Assembly: GCA_003586115.2 (NCBI GenBank)
Contig: QVOM02000034.1
Coordinates: 13,185,730-13,249,729, forward strand
Direction of reading: 5' to 3'
DNA: 64,000 nucleotides
Origin: Salvator merianae
Taxonomy: Eukaryota; Chordata; Lepidosauria; Squamata; Teiidae
Below, piece after piece: positions 1 to 12,900 of the stretch. The number at the start of each line of letters is the position of its first letter. Position 1 is the stretch's first letter. A program made the translations under genes and the position numbers. The notes beneath the pieces were generated by a model. It worked only from the letters and a program-made list of their open reading frames with translations, made no database searches and was not told the origin of the DNA.

Positions 1-300
1 TACCATAAACATGTAGCCATGGCAATGGGCTTATTACAGGATGTAGTGTACTTCACACACAAGCTCTAGAATTCAGGGTGTTACTATAAGCTGGGATAAC
101 TCAAATTGACCAGTCATAAGGCGATGTACTAATTGACTTCTCGAAGAATCTTCTGTAAGTGCTATAAAATGCTGACCACCACCCCGAAGGGGTGTGTGCT
201 TGCTTTGGGAATCTATTCTCCTTGCACGACATTTCTTTCATTGAGCAAAGAATAAAAGGATTTTTATAATCTCTGCCTTGGTGTGTTTAATTGGGCCTGG
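1..300 (+). mobile_element. Possible LTR 3' portion (U3-R-U5-like)
   Basis: A TATAAAA box at 163-169 is followed by AATAAA at 251-256 and a T/G-rich stretch to about 296. That is the compact arrangement of a retroviral-type LTR running off the left edge. No matching second LTR, gag or pol was seen, and the primer-binding-site-like text after it (TGGCGCACTGG) is weak. It could be unrelated intron sequence. Confidence 0.3.
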
Positions 301-304
301 CGCA

Positions 305-525
305 CTGGGCAAATGAGTCCTTTAGGCAGCAGCGGCCGCTGGCTTTAAGGGCGGGTGTTCATAACCTGCGGAAAGCATGCAATTGCTGTTTGTGGGGTCG
401 CTGTACCTCTGTACTGCGACAGTACAGAGGCCCGGAGGCCGCACGGACAGCAATTGCATGCTTTCCGTGGGTTATGAACACCCACCCTTAAAGCCAGCAG
501 CTGCTGCTGCCTTTAGGGAACAACA
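305..525. repeat. GC-rich long inverted repeat (hairpin MITE-like element)
   Basis: The arm at about 358-389 (GTTCATAACCTGCGGAAAGC onward) pairs with about 447-479. The outer arm containing GGCTTTAAGGGCGGG pairs with the stretch before 510. The centre is a perfect 10-bp stem, CCTCTGTACT (406-415) and AGTACAGAGG (421-430), with a 5-base loop. It is probably a non-autonomous DNA element. Half of a related copy lies at 24125-24250. No target duplication was identified. Confidence 0.6.
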
Positions 526-819
526 AAGACACAGCGCTGGGGAGTGCAAAGAAGGCTCACAACTGTGCACCACCTTGCTTCTGCTTCCTGCCCACCATGA
601 AACAGCATAAAGCAGAAGAACCTCTTGAGAACCTCAAGTCCTTTGCAGATTCTGTTGGGTTCTCACCAGGGTCAGTCACCTCCTATATCTTCTGAGGAGC
701 AGGCAAAGACCTTTATTGTTGATGCCCTGATGCATCAACAAAGGATGGCTGGAAATGATTTTCAGTCTGCTGACTTTGCTGGCTGATGGACTAATCTACA
801 CATATATAAGAGGACTAAC
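526..819. other. CASS4 intron sequence, unassigned
   Basis: This part of the intron after exon 3 shows no conserved coding signal on either strand and no repeat I can name. No CASS4 exon 4 was recognised here. Confidence 0.4.
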
Positions 820-924
820 CTGAGTGAGCAGGGTTGCACAATGCTGCGTTGATGGGACATCATATATATCGTTTTTAATCCCCAGTGATGAAGCCAAAGT
901 TGCTCTAGGAAGAGTTAAGAGATG
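820..924 (-). CDS. CASS4: CASS4 third coding exon (YDVP exon)
   Basis: A 105-nt exon sits between the acceptor TACTTTTCTCAG and the donor GTTAGT, phase 0 at both ends. Its 35 codons begin [15 protein letters not shown] and include [10 protein letters not shown], close to the part of human CASS4 reading LTLPR, ASLP and VYDVPTQH. YDVP is a classic Crk SH2 binding site once phosphorylated. It is shorter than common gene-finding cut-offs. Exon 4 was not found between 1 and 819. Confidence 0.9.
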
Positions 925-3900
925 CTGAGAAAAGTAAAGAGAAGGAAAATTGAGAAGTTAAAACTAACTGAAATATTAGGAACATTCAGAGGTTTTTTGC
1001 TAATGTCAGAAGTTGTCTTTGATGGATTTGGGTTTATTGTATTTTATCAAAAGCCACTGTCTCACAAAGTAGTTATCAGCCCTAAAAACAGTGTGGGTCT
1101 TGTCTGTATAACCAGTTTTGTACTTCAGGAATTTTCTGTTTCTCTGAATTCTCCTTTCTATATCCCCCCCCCCCAAAAAAAAACTTGATTTTTGGACCCT
1201 TGCCACTTCTCCGGCTTACAGCTTGATAGACCCTGCTCTTAGGATGAGTTTACAGGTAGGAGCAGGCAAAGCATTTTTTAACTGAGAGAGAAAAAGAGAT
1301 AAACAAATATGGGATTTGCATGGCTCAGCTTGATTCCTGTACTTGTCTGTTAACCAGATCTAGGGCCTAGTTATAGCTTATCTATATAGTCTGTCTTACT
1401 GCATAACAGGCTCTTTGTTCAATATTGGCTTGATCACACCCATGAAGCATAATGTTCATTCAGTTCATATTCTCTTTGTCCGCACCTATCAGTCTTTCCA
1501 TTCTCAGGCTGTGTTCAGACATAACAAAAGGGATGACTTGGAGGCGCCTCATAGAGACAGTGTGTGGCACTCATGTTCCAAAGTCTTCTCTAATCCACCT
1601 TTTCTAGCACAGAATGTTCATGGGAAAGGGGAGGGGTAGACTGGTGTGTGAAATACCCTACCTTGAAGCCGTCTTTGAACGGCCTCAGAGATGCTTTTTT
1701 GTGTGTGTGTCTGATCACAGCCTCAGTCAGGTAGTAAAATACCTTTTCCTCTCCCCTCCAATCCTCTCCTTCTCTTCCCTCTGCCTTCTGTGACTGGATG
1801 CACTTCTATCAGTCATTTTTGGGGGGTTCTCAGTGGAGGGAAAGGCCAGCCTCCTCTGTCCCCATCTTCCAAAGATGCTTTCCACAGACCTAAAAGCCCT
1901 GGAGTCCCTCTTTTTTTGTGGTCCCTCTCTTGCTCACTCTCCTCAATTTGTGCAGCTGCACACATATTCATAACCCCAGTGCGATGCCTAAGCACATCTC
2001 CTGGGGCGTGTATATCCTCAGCCACTCCATCTCAGCTCCATTTCCTTCCATTTTCCAAAGGCACTGCCTGAGAAGCAAAGTAACTCCTGCATATGTATTC
2101 ATTACTTTGATAGGATGGTTATGCATGTAGGCCTTCCCATACACATTTGAAGGTACAGAACTGCCATACTTGCATAGATCTCCCCCTCTTTTTTTTGTCT
2201 GTTAAACTGAGAGCTGTGCAAGTACGCATTTCTGCACCTTCAAATGCATCAGGGGAGCTACATTTCCAGCCAGAATACCGAGGATGGGGGCAAGGGAAAA
2301 GGTGTAAATTCATTGTGGGGTCCCCCCCTCCTTTTTTCTCTTCTGCATTCAGTGAGAGGGTAACACCTTGCCCCTTGCCCCATATCTCCATCTTCCAACT
2401 CTCTCTTTTGTTGTTGTTATTGTTTAAACCTGAGATCTCCAGAAATGTGCAACTCTGCACTTGGGCTGCATTTCCAGCCAGGATATCGAGAGCAGGGCCA
2501 AGGGCAAAGGCAGCATTCCCCCACCCTGTTCTCTCTTCTGCATTTAGTGGGAGGGTCTCAAGCTCCCCCACCTTGCTCCTTGCCCCATATCTCCATCTTC
2601 CAACTCCCTCCTTGCCCCATATCTCCACCTTCCAACTCCCTCTTTATTGGTAGCTGTTTAAATCCAGAGCTGTGCAATTCTGCAACTTCAAATGTGTAGG
2701 GAGGGCCCACTGCATTGCCAGCCAGATTATTGATGCCTTGCCCCCACCCTCAAAGGCTCCAGGAATCTTGAGTTTAAACAAACAAAAAAAAGAGAAGGAA
2801 ACTGGAGAGGCAGGGCAAGGAGCAATTGGGGAAAGGTGGCACTCTCCCACTAAATGCGGAAGAGAAAACAGGATGGGTGGACCTCACAACAAATGCTAGC
2901 TTTGCTTTTGCTCCCGCACTCCATATCCTGGTTGGAAATGCACACATGTGCCCTGTATATTTGAAGATGCAGAATTGCACATCTCCAGATATCTTAGGAA
3001 CAATAACAATAGACAAGGAAGCTGGAGATGCGGCGGACAGGGGAAGGCAGGGATGGATGACCCTTAATACCCCAAGCTCTGGACTGATTGAAGAGGAAAA
3101 GGAAAACCCTCTCTCTGCCCACCCAGGAAAGTGCAGATACCACTTCCAATAATCCTCTGGCATGCTCACACCCTGAAAATATAGCCAGACTATGGAATTG
3201 AAATGGTTTGAGAGCTGAGATAATCCGATTCCTGGATAGGTCACACTTCAGGGGAATGGCTCAGATGAAAATTGGAAGACTGTTTTGGGGTATGAACCCT
3301 AAAGCACAAGGGACTTCTCCGGGCCATTTAAAACCTTGGGTGTGACTGCAGCCCTAGAGTCAAAAATGAGCTGAAAATGTAAGACATACTTGAGACAAAG
3401 AAGAATAAAAACCTGAAGGGGTGAGGTTAAAATAAAGAAGTGAGGTGAGGTTAAATAAAGATGTCCTTGAGCTGAGCTTCTTGGGAAAAATAAGGAAATG
3501 GTTTACCATTGCCTTCTTTTGTTTTTGTTTATGAATTCCATGTCTAACCCACAGCCCCAAGATTTCATGGTGGTCTCCCATCCCAGTACTGATGAGCCCT
3601 GACCTTGTTTAGCACTTAAAGATCAATCAAGGTCTTACTTCAGTGTGCTCTATGTGTGGCTGTCTTTGAAAAATGTGCAGAACTTTCAATTACGTTGAAA
3701 AAGCTGAATTGACTCTTAGTTGTATGCCAACCACGATTTTAGGGACTTACAACAACTTTTGTAGTCTTGGCTAAGAAATGACTATGAACCCATTCAGTCA
3801 CTAAGATCACTAAGATGTCCTTAATCTCCTGCTGCTGGAGATTCACTTATCTAGCAAAGAGAGAGAAGACATCCTGTTTTGGCACAGGCAGCAGAATCAT

Positions 3901-6900
3901 TCTTAGAGAATTGCTTTTCTACTAGGCTTTTGATTGTTAATTGCTACAATTCTATTTATATGTGTGTGTGTGTGTTTAAATGTTGTAAATTATCCTGAGA
4001 ATTCTAGGATTAGAAAAGCAGAATATAAATCAAATAAATAAAATGTATTTTAAAAGTGACTGCTCTGCTGTCATTAATTAGGAGCAAGTTTACTTTATCC
4101 TAACTGGTAGGACAAAGACCAGATGCTTTATTCTAAAATAATCTGCAGTAAGAAAAAAGGAGGAGGAGGAAGAGGAGGAGGAGGAGGAGAAGAAGAAAAA
4201 GAATCAGTGTTCAGATTACTCATTAGAAAGAAACAATATTTGTTGTGGAGACTTGAAACTTTGCAGTTATTTACTGAGATAAATATGCTACATAACAAAA
4301 AGCAGTGTAACTTCCCTGTAAGGATTAGTACTCAGACCACCTCCAGATTGTGAGAGGAAAATGAAGGATCCTGTTTGCGTTCCACCATTGCCCCTCGTTG
4401 TCCCTTCCAGACAGTGGGTCAACATCATGGGGCCAGCGTGGGTCCTTATCTGTCTGGATGCTTGCTCCTGAGATGCATACCCGGTATTTTGATGGCATGA
4501 AATATCCAGAAGTAGCCCATGCCAACCCCTGCACATGCACACTGGCCATTTTTGGCCCCATGCACATGCCACGGCCATTTTCTTCAAGATCCACGCCGAA
4601 AGGAAGCATCCAAAAAGCATCCAGACAAGTAACCCTTATTGCTATTCTGGGAAGATCCGGAGTGAGAGCTGATTTTCCCAGAATAGCGATACCACAGGAC
4701 TTCACCCTTTATCCCAGGGCTATGTTGGAGTTGGCAATCCCAACATAGCTCCAGGATAATCCTATGTTTTAGGCCCTGTCTAGACATAGCCTCAGTGGTT
4801 ACCCCTAGTAACAAATTATCTATGACAAGAAATCAACAAAGGATGTACAACTGCCTGAATTTCCCAGATCTTTCCAGTCCTTTGAATACAATTAAAATAA
4901 TATAACCTACTTGGTCACATGGCAAGGGGGTCAAGGGGGTCTTCTAGACAAAAGTGGCATAAAAGTCGTAAAGTCAGTGGCAACAGCCTTTCAGGAGACC
5001 ATTTCTACCTTAATGGTAGAACACTTGTAACAGCAGAAGCCTACAAACACCACTCCCATATTATTTATTTATGACTTTTGATACTTGCTTTTCTTCCAAG
5101 AAGCTCAGGGCAAAGCACACTGTTCTCCTCTTTATTTCTAACAACAGTCCTGTGAAGTAGGCTCAGCCAAGAGGCAGGGACTTACTAAGGGCTGAGTAAG
5201 AATTTGAACCTAGGAGCTTCTAGATTCTGTCTTGACACTCCAGCCACAACACTAGACACACATTGCTGTTCATTCATCTAGAGCCTTTCTGTATTTGCCA
5301 GTAGGAAGGGGAACAGAGCTCTATGGGCTTCCCTTCTGCATGCTGGTGCTGTTTCAGGGAGTCCCCACCCCCTCCTAGTATACTCTGTCTGCACAGGACA
5401 AGTGTAGACCAGGCTAGGTGAAGATGTGCCATTTTTTTCTGGGTCACTTTTATGTTTTTAATTTTGTTTTTATGTATTTAATGTTGTAACCTGCTCAGAG
5501 GCTTCAGGGCAGGAGATAAATGTAAGTAATATATACACAAAGCTATTGGAACAGTATATACTCCCTTTTTATTCACCCCATTGTAAATGATGTTGATATC
5601 AAGGGTAGAACCAGTGTGGAGACACTAGGGTACACATGTACACATGGATGCACAAACTAGAGTTAGACATATTCATGGAGGACAGATGTATCAATGACTA
5701 CTAGAATGGATGCCAAGGAACCATCTCCAGGTGGGAGAGATAGGCAGGATGTCTCTAAAGGCCACTTGCAGGGATTTGAGAGCAGCTGAGGGTTTTGCCC
5801 TTGTTTTCTGTTCAGGAATGTCCAGAAGCAAATGGTGGACCACAATGCAAGTAATTATCCCTCTTTACTCTACCTTGGTCAGACCTCATCTGGAGTATTG
5901 TGTCCAGTTCTGGGCACCCCAGTTTAAAAAAAGACATTGGCAAACTGGAACAAATTCAGAGAAGGGCAACCAAAATGGTGAGTGGTCTGCAAACCATGTC
6001 CTACAAGGAACGGTTAAAGGACCTAGGAATGTTTAGCCTGCAGAAGAGAAGACTGAGAGGAGATATGATAGCTGTTTTCAAGTATCTGAAGGGCTGTCAC
6101 AGTGCAGAAGGATTGGCCCTATTCTCAGTTATGCAGGAGGGAAGGACTAGAAACAATGGGATGAAACTTCAAGGGAGTAGATACAGGCTAGATATTAGAA
6201 AAAACTTTCTGACAGTAAGGACAATCAGTCATTGGAACAGATTACCACAGGAAGTGGTGGGCTCTCCTTTGCTGGAGGTCTTCAAGGAGAGGCTAGATGG
6301 ATATCTGTCTGGGATAGTTTAGTGAATCCTGCATTGAGCAGGGGGTTGGACTCGATGACCCTGGAGGTTCCTTCCAACTCTATGATTCTATGCTGGACTC
6401 ATGGACTGTGGCCTGATCCAGCAGGGCTTCTCTTACGTTCTTATGATGAGGGTCACGCTTTTGTTCAACCCTTTGTTGTACATGAACTGGCTCTTGTGGA
6501 CAAGGAAGTGCCATTGAAATATCCGAGAAAGAAAATAAATTTAGCACTATCAAGGCCTGTTGAAACAAATGCTCCGTCTCTCTTACCCGGAATCTGTCGT
6601 AGAAGCTAGCCACAGCTTTGCTTGGCTACTCAGGGAACAGCTGATCATATGCCAACTGGTACACAGTGATTTGGTTTGCTCAGCTTCTATTCTTGTACTC
6701 ATTCCTCCTCCAGGTCCTTGCAATGTACTGAGATAGATTGATACGGCACAGTTGTTCTTGGAATAAGCAACTGTGATGCCTATGTGTCACATATGACCCT
6801 AAAGAACTTGTACTTCTTAGGATTAACATCTGAAAGGTTTTGGCTTTCATGGTGGCTGCGCCTAATGTCGCTTGTGGGGTACAGAGCAAACCAGTTAAAA

Positions 6901-9900
6901 GGAATTCATACTGAGGATCAGAACAGGTAGAGCTAATAGTAGATGGGAGACTATCAACTGGCATTCTACTCAAATCTACGTGAAAATTGAGCCCACTGAA
7001 CATAGTGGATTTAATACACATTAGCCAACCCTGAATTGAAACATATGTAAGGACTCAAGCTGCGGAAGAAAGGACTCAAGCTGTGAGTTACTGCAGGTAA
7101 TTAGGCACTGCCTATTTTTTCCTGATGGACCAGCCTCCCCTATCTTTAAGTAGCTATCGCTATTGAAGAAAATGAAAAATCAATTGGGGCTGGTCCAAGA
7201 CATTTAGCTGCCTAGGGCAAAGGACAAGGTGGTCCCCCCCATTCAAAATACAGACCCCAACCAGACTGGCAGGTAAATCTTACTTCAGCATTACTGAGGA
7301 GCTTACGTTCTCCAGGATACCTCAGCCAACAGGCTTGATTGAATATGCAGGACAATAAATTTCTGCCTGTCAACAGAAGGAACTATAGCCCCAAACATTT
7401 CCGATATGAAATAATTACCTCACTGTGTCCACTGGTAAGATTGGCCCTGGTTACCATAAAAGATCAGAAAAAGTTACATCAATATGACCTGTCCAACCAA
7501 ACAGCTCTGGAAAAATCGAACTATGATGATAATCATGTTCTGATGGTTGTTCACAGCTCCATGTTACTCAGATGGATATCTGCTTCTGACTGCAAGTTTC
7601 AGCTTTAGTTGCCCTGACCAATCACCAGTCATAGTGTTAAAACTCATAAATTAGTCTGTGCCTTTTAAAAGTCTGGTTCCATGAAGTGCCTTAAGAGACA
7701 TGAAACCACCACACTGCTGAAATTTAAGCACTCTCCAGAAGTATGCAGAAAGCCCACGTGAAGGCCCAGCCAAACCTCCAAATTTGGCTGGTGGAATTGG
7801 CAGGTGGAGGCAGGAGGATTTTTGTCAACTGATGGAGTTTCAGAGCTGCCCTCTGTGCCTCCTGGAATGTTTCTGTAGTGGAATAGTGCTCACAAAGATA
7901 TATTTCCTGTCCAGGTTGCCTATCCAAGGACTGTAAATGGCATCAGAAGTTGGGCTGCATCCATGGTATGCAGCTAAACATTTTGGGTGAAGCTTCAGCA
8001 TGGGGGCAACATGGCAATTTAGATGTTACCCATGCCAAATCCTCCAGAGGGGGCAATCTTGGAGTACCTTCTCCTGGCTTACAAAACCCTTTGGAGAGTG
8101 GGAGGTTTCTGCATGGAGTGTGGGGCCTCATGGACAACCTGGCGCACCCTATGTCAACCATTTCAGCCCGTGTAGATGATGCTACAATATATTAATGGGT
8201 GACCACATGGGAATAACATGTGCACTGCATTGGATCCCATGATGGAGATATATATATACCTAAAAAAATACGCAGCAAATTAACTATCTTCATATTATAT
8301 GGTAAAAAGTTTCAGAAATCAATCTGGCATGTATACAATATTGTACTTCACTTTGGCATTCCTCTGGCTGAAGCCACCTTCACTGAATGATACATTCAGT
8401 GCTAGACCTGTGAAAGAAATATGATACAACAATTGAGTAGAAAGAATGGTTTCTCTCAGCATTCTTGTACCTGGTATGTTTTGCAATGAACATAGTTATG
8501 CCCAAGTATGTAAGAGAAATGCATCTTTCTTTATCCTCTTCAAGTCATTCCCCATTTTATCAGCCTCCATCACTGTCCTTTCCCCAGTGCTCCAGAGCTC
8601 ATTAGGATCCCCCTGCTCTGGTGGAAATCCTGTACCAAAACGTTTTGCAGTTTCAACTGTCCCTATGCTGTTTGGGGATTTACACCTTTACCTGCTTTGA
8701 CGAGCTTTTCGTCTTTTCACTGAGCAGCTTCGCAGCCATGGGTGGTACTTGGTACACTTCTTTTGTCAGTGGAGAAGTAGTGGAAGGAGGTGGAAGAGAA
8801 GGTGCAATCCAACCATCCATTTTTTCGTAGACAGACAATGGAGCAGGAGATCTGTGTGCTGAAGGAACCTGATAGATAGACCATGGGCTGTGAGCCAGTT
8901 CTTGGGACTCATGTAGGGTAGAAGGAAGGTGAGGAGCTGTGAGAAGCTGGAGGCGGTTTGCCGGGGCCAGACCTTGTTTTCCATGAAGTGAACATTTCCA
9001 CCAACCTTCGCTTCCAAGGAGATTTTGCTCAAGAACCATGAGGATGTCTCCTCGCCGAAAAGCAAGTTCATCTGAACATTCAGCTTGGTTGTCGTACAGT
9101 GCTTTTGCTAAGGTGCTCTGAAAAGGGAGAGACTGAACATCAGGCGATGCCCGAGGTGCTGCTTCTAGAATTCCAACGTTCATATTTAAGCTTCAGATAG
9201 AACTTAATGTGAGACAAAGTTTAGCTTCAGAATCTCTGGTCTCAAATTGAGCATCTCTTAGGAAACATAGCACCTATTAAAAAAAAAAGCATACAAACGA
9301 AAGCATGCATAACTGTCCAATGCCTGATACAACATAATTCCATATAAAGTCATAGCTGTGTCCAATTTTTTATCTCACAAACTGTTTTGCTAAGTGCCAG
9401 ATATTTATGCTCAGACTAACAAGAGACTGAGGCTGAATTCACGCTTACCTGCTTAGAATGGTCTCCGAAGACCATCCCAGGCTAGTGAAGAACAGGAACA
9501 GTTGGCACCATTCACATGCTGAGTACTGTGACAGCCCTGTTCCTGTCCAGGAGCTGTAGCAATGTGAATGGCAAGCCTTCCTGTTGCGTTCCTGGTAGGA
9601 CATCCCACCTGCCCGTCACCACAATTTGGCAATGAGATATCGCAAATGGTGCGAGGGGATGGGGTACACAGTGATGGTTAGGACCCTATCAGTGAACCCA
9701 GAAAGCATCAGTCCTGAGCCATTCCCAATGCTGCAGGAATGCCTGTGAACAGTATTTAAGCTGTCCACAGCAGGTAAGGATCAAGAACAGTCCAGGATGC
9801 TTCCAGGACAGTTGCAGCAACTGAAACATTTATCTATGATCCACTGGTAATGTTCCATCAGATAAGTGAGAGAAGGCCCTTCTAAAGAAACCTCATTAGA

Positions 9901-12900
9901 TATAGTGAAAGCAGCAATAACAATAAGCATACACATGCACACCTGTCTGCCAAAGGGCTCGGGGGGGAATTTAAGTTTGCGCCAAGTGGGGAAAACAAAA
10001 AGGAAAAGAAACTTTGGGAAAAGAAATAAAAGCAAACAAGAGAGAAGAGGGAGATCCTTTCTGCATTTATCTCAATTTGCCATTAAGGGTCCCAGGGTTC
10101 TCCCTTCTGCATGCTAGTGTGGAATAAGGGAAACCCCACGCCCTACTAGTACATTCCATCTGCACCAAACAAAGCATAATCTAGATCAGAAAGTTCCTGA
10201 TCTGGATTACTAGTGGACCTTCGTAGTAGCAGCTGGTAATCTAGATCATGGAGGTGTGGAAAAAGTGCACACTTCTGTATTCTGGTTTACTGAGGGTCCC
10301 ATCTCAGTGGCGCAACAGGTGTGTTGCCAAAATGGGTCCCACGGGAGCTCAACCTCCCTTTTTCTTTTCAGCATCAAAGTTCACACGAGCTTCAGGGCCA
10401 CTACAGAAGCTAGATCAGAACAGCTATCACAATTCAGGCACTGTTGTTCTCATCTAAGGGAAATCCTACTCAAGGATGGATTACATGTTCATGATCAGCT
10501 GTTCCAGATCTGATCAGGAATGATGGATGGCACCCAGTGGAGGACTGAGAGTTGTGACATTGCCTCTACCACACTCTCCGATGCATCCTTCCTGTGGAGC
10601 TCTGAGAGCCTCCCCACACTTAGGTATTCTCGCACAACTATGTAGTTACATGGTGGCCATGTGAGCAACTTACTGGTGTCATCTTGCTCTTGATGGGGCT
10701 GTATTGCCTTGGAAGGGATAGGTGTGAAACCTGGGTGTGCTCTTGGACTCTGCACTAACATTTGAAGTTTAGGAAGAAGCTGTGTCCAAGAGCACCTACA
10801 GATGGTTCACCAGCTACAGCCCTTTTTGGACAGAGACAATCTGGCCACAGAAATTCATGTTCTGATAACTTCTAGATTGGACTACTGTAATGTGCTGTAT
10901 GTAGGTCTGTCCTTGAAGACAGTTCAGAAGGTGCAGTTACTGCAGAATGCAGCAGTGAGACTGCTAACTGGTCCTGCTGGTGCATCACACCAAACTTAAA
11001 AGACCTGCACTGGCAGTCAATTCCGAACTCAGTTCAAGGTGTTAACTTTGACCTGCAAAACCCTAAATGAAGTCGGCCCCAATATGTAAAGGAACACCTT
11101 CTCTCATATCGACCTGCCTTAAGATCTGCAAGTGAGGCCCTCCTGGTTGTACCCACACCTTTAGTAGCTAAAGGGGTGAGTACTTGGAATAAGGTCTTCT
11201 TAGTGGTAGCCCCTAGACTATGGAGAAGTCTGTGATGTGCCAGGCCTCTTCTTTATATATATATTTAGAAGACTGGCAAAGACACACCTATTCAACCCGG
11301 CCTTTGGCTGAGGAAACAGCTTCAGACTCTGCTATTGTTCTTAGTGGGTTCTTTTTAATTTATTTTTACTGTTGTAACCCATCCTGAGACCTTCAGGTAT
11401 AGGATGGAATAAAAATACAAATAAATAAATAAATAAAATGATGTAGCCAGAAAAGCTTTTTATGTCACAGTGAAAATGGCCAACTCCTGGGGCTATTTCT
11501 GGTACAGCAGAAAATCTCCTTGTGCTGCAGGAGGCAAGGGAATGAGGTGTGTGGGATAAAGATACAGCAGGCCTTGCCAACTGTGGCAGGAGCAAGCACT
11601 CTTGCCAGTAGGTTGCTGCAATCCACCATGGTGTGAATGCAGCTGTGACAAGATCCCCTCTCTCTGCATCCTAGGTCTAGATTTGGTTTTTTTCCCCCCC
11701 AATCTGCATGCAATAACAAATACTCTTCCAAAGTTTATTTGCAACCTAAACCTGAAACACAACACATTAAATATGAATGTGTGAAAGAAGGGGAAAGGCT
11801 TTTGGGATTTCCTGACTCTTAATACACCGAAGTTTTAGGGGAGGCTGTTGTAACTGCTTTTTTGCCACAAAACATTTTGGGTGCTTGCACAAGAAGAAAC
11901 CATAACATGTAGTGTAATGCCCCGTCTCAGCGGCTTCCCCTGCTTCTCATCAGTTTCTTCATTCTGCCCTGGGCGCAGCCTCAGTGCGAAACCTCTGATG
12001 GTGCAACATCAGCAGAAGAAATGTGTATATTGGCTTGACTGCCTTCAGAACGTTTCCTCTCAGTGCCCCGTACAGATAGTACGAAGAACAGAACTCCTAG
12101 CAGCAAAAGAAAAACTGTTTCACTTCTGGGTCCAGTTCAAAGAGTCGACTTTGATCATTAGAGCCCAAAAGGACCTGGCACCCATATAGCTGAAGGAGCA
12201 CCTCTTCCCACGCAGGCCTGCCTGTCAATTGAGATCGCCTTGTGAGGCCCTTCCGGTGGAGTCACTACTGGAGGATGTTCAAGGGGCAGCAGCCCAGCAG
12301 AGGTACCGAGTTGTCTGTCACAGCCCTCAGCCCTTCTGCACAGCCTCCCTTCAGGGATTTCCCAGGCACGGTCAGTAATTACATTTGGGTGCCTGTTGAA
12401 AACTCACATACTTTATGATTAACCTGACCTCCTCCTGCTGTGTAGGATTTCTCGTCTTTCCGCCTCCGATTTCTCTTTGCGAATTTTATTGTAGATTTCT
12501 ACCACACCCCACTACTTTTAACTCCTGTTTTTAGTTTTATGTTGGGTACACTTCTTGTAAACCACTCTGTGACTGGGGGTGAAGCACGGTCACCTGTGAA
12601 GGAGGGTCTATAATAACATGAATAAATAAATGCATTACTGTGAATCAAGCGTCCAGTCGAAGAAGTAAAAGAAATAAGCTGCCGGAAGGAAGATAAAGGC
12701 ACAGGATGTAGAAGATGAGTAAGAGTGCCCATTGTTAGGAAACTGCAACCACAGAGATAGCAACCTCAAAATGTGGCTTTGTAAGGTATTTAGGCACAGG
12801 AAGTACTAATTAAAATAAACAGGAAAAAGAAAAAATTAATTCAGCTTTTCCAGGGGCTTGGTAAGGGCAGCAGGTCAAGTAGAGTAGTTCGTCACTGTCC

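Noticed and set aside
2119..2653. Overlapping open frames of about 169 codons on both strands
   Set aside because: The frames coincide with the internally repeated unit, have no domain-like text and no conserved splice borders.
3569..3635. 5S rRNA gene on the minus strand
   Set aside because: Only the latter part matches, with many differences, and it runs straight into SINE sequence.
9118..9183. Alternative CASS4 N-terminus starting [10 protein letters not shown], in frame with the SH3 exon
   Set aside because: A strong acceptor (CTCCCTTTTCAG) lies exactly at 9118 and the family begins with a four-residue first exon, which is present at 35312-35323. The upstream frame is most likely intron.
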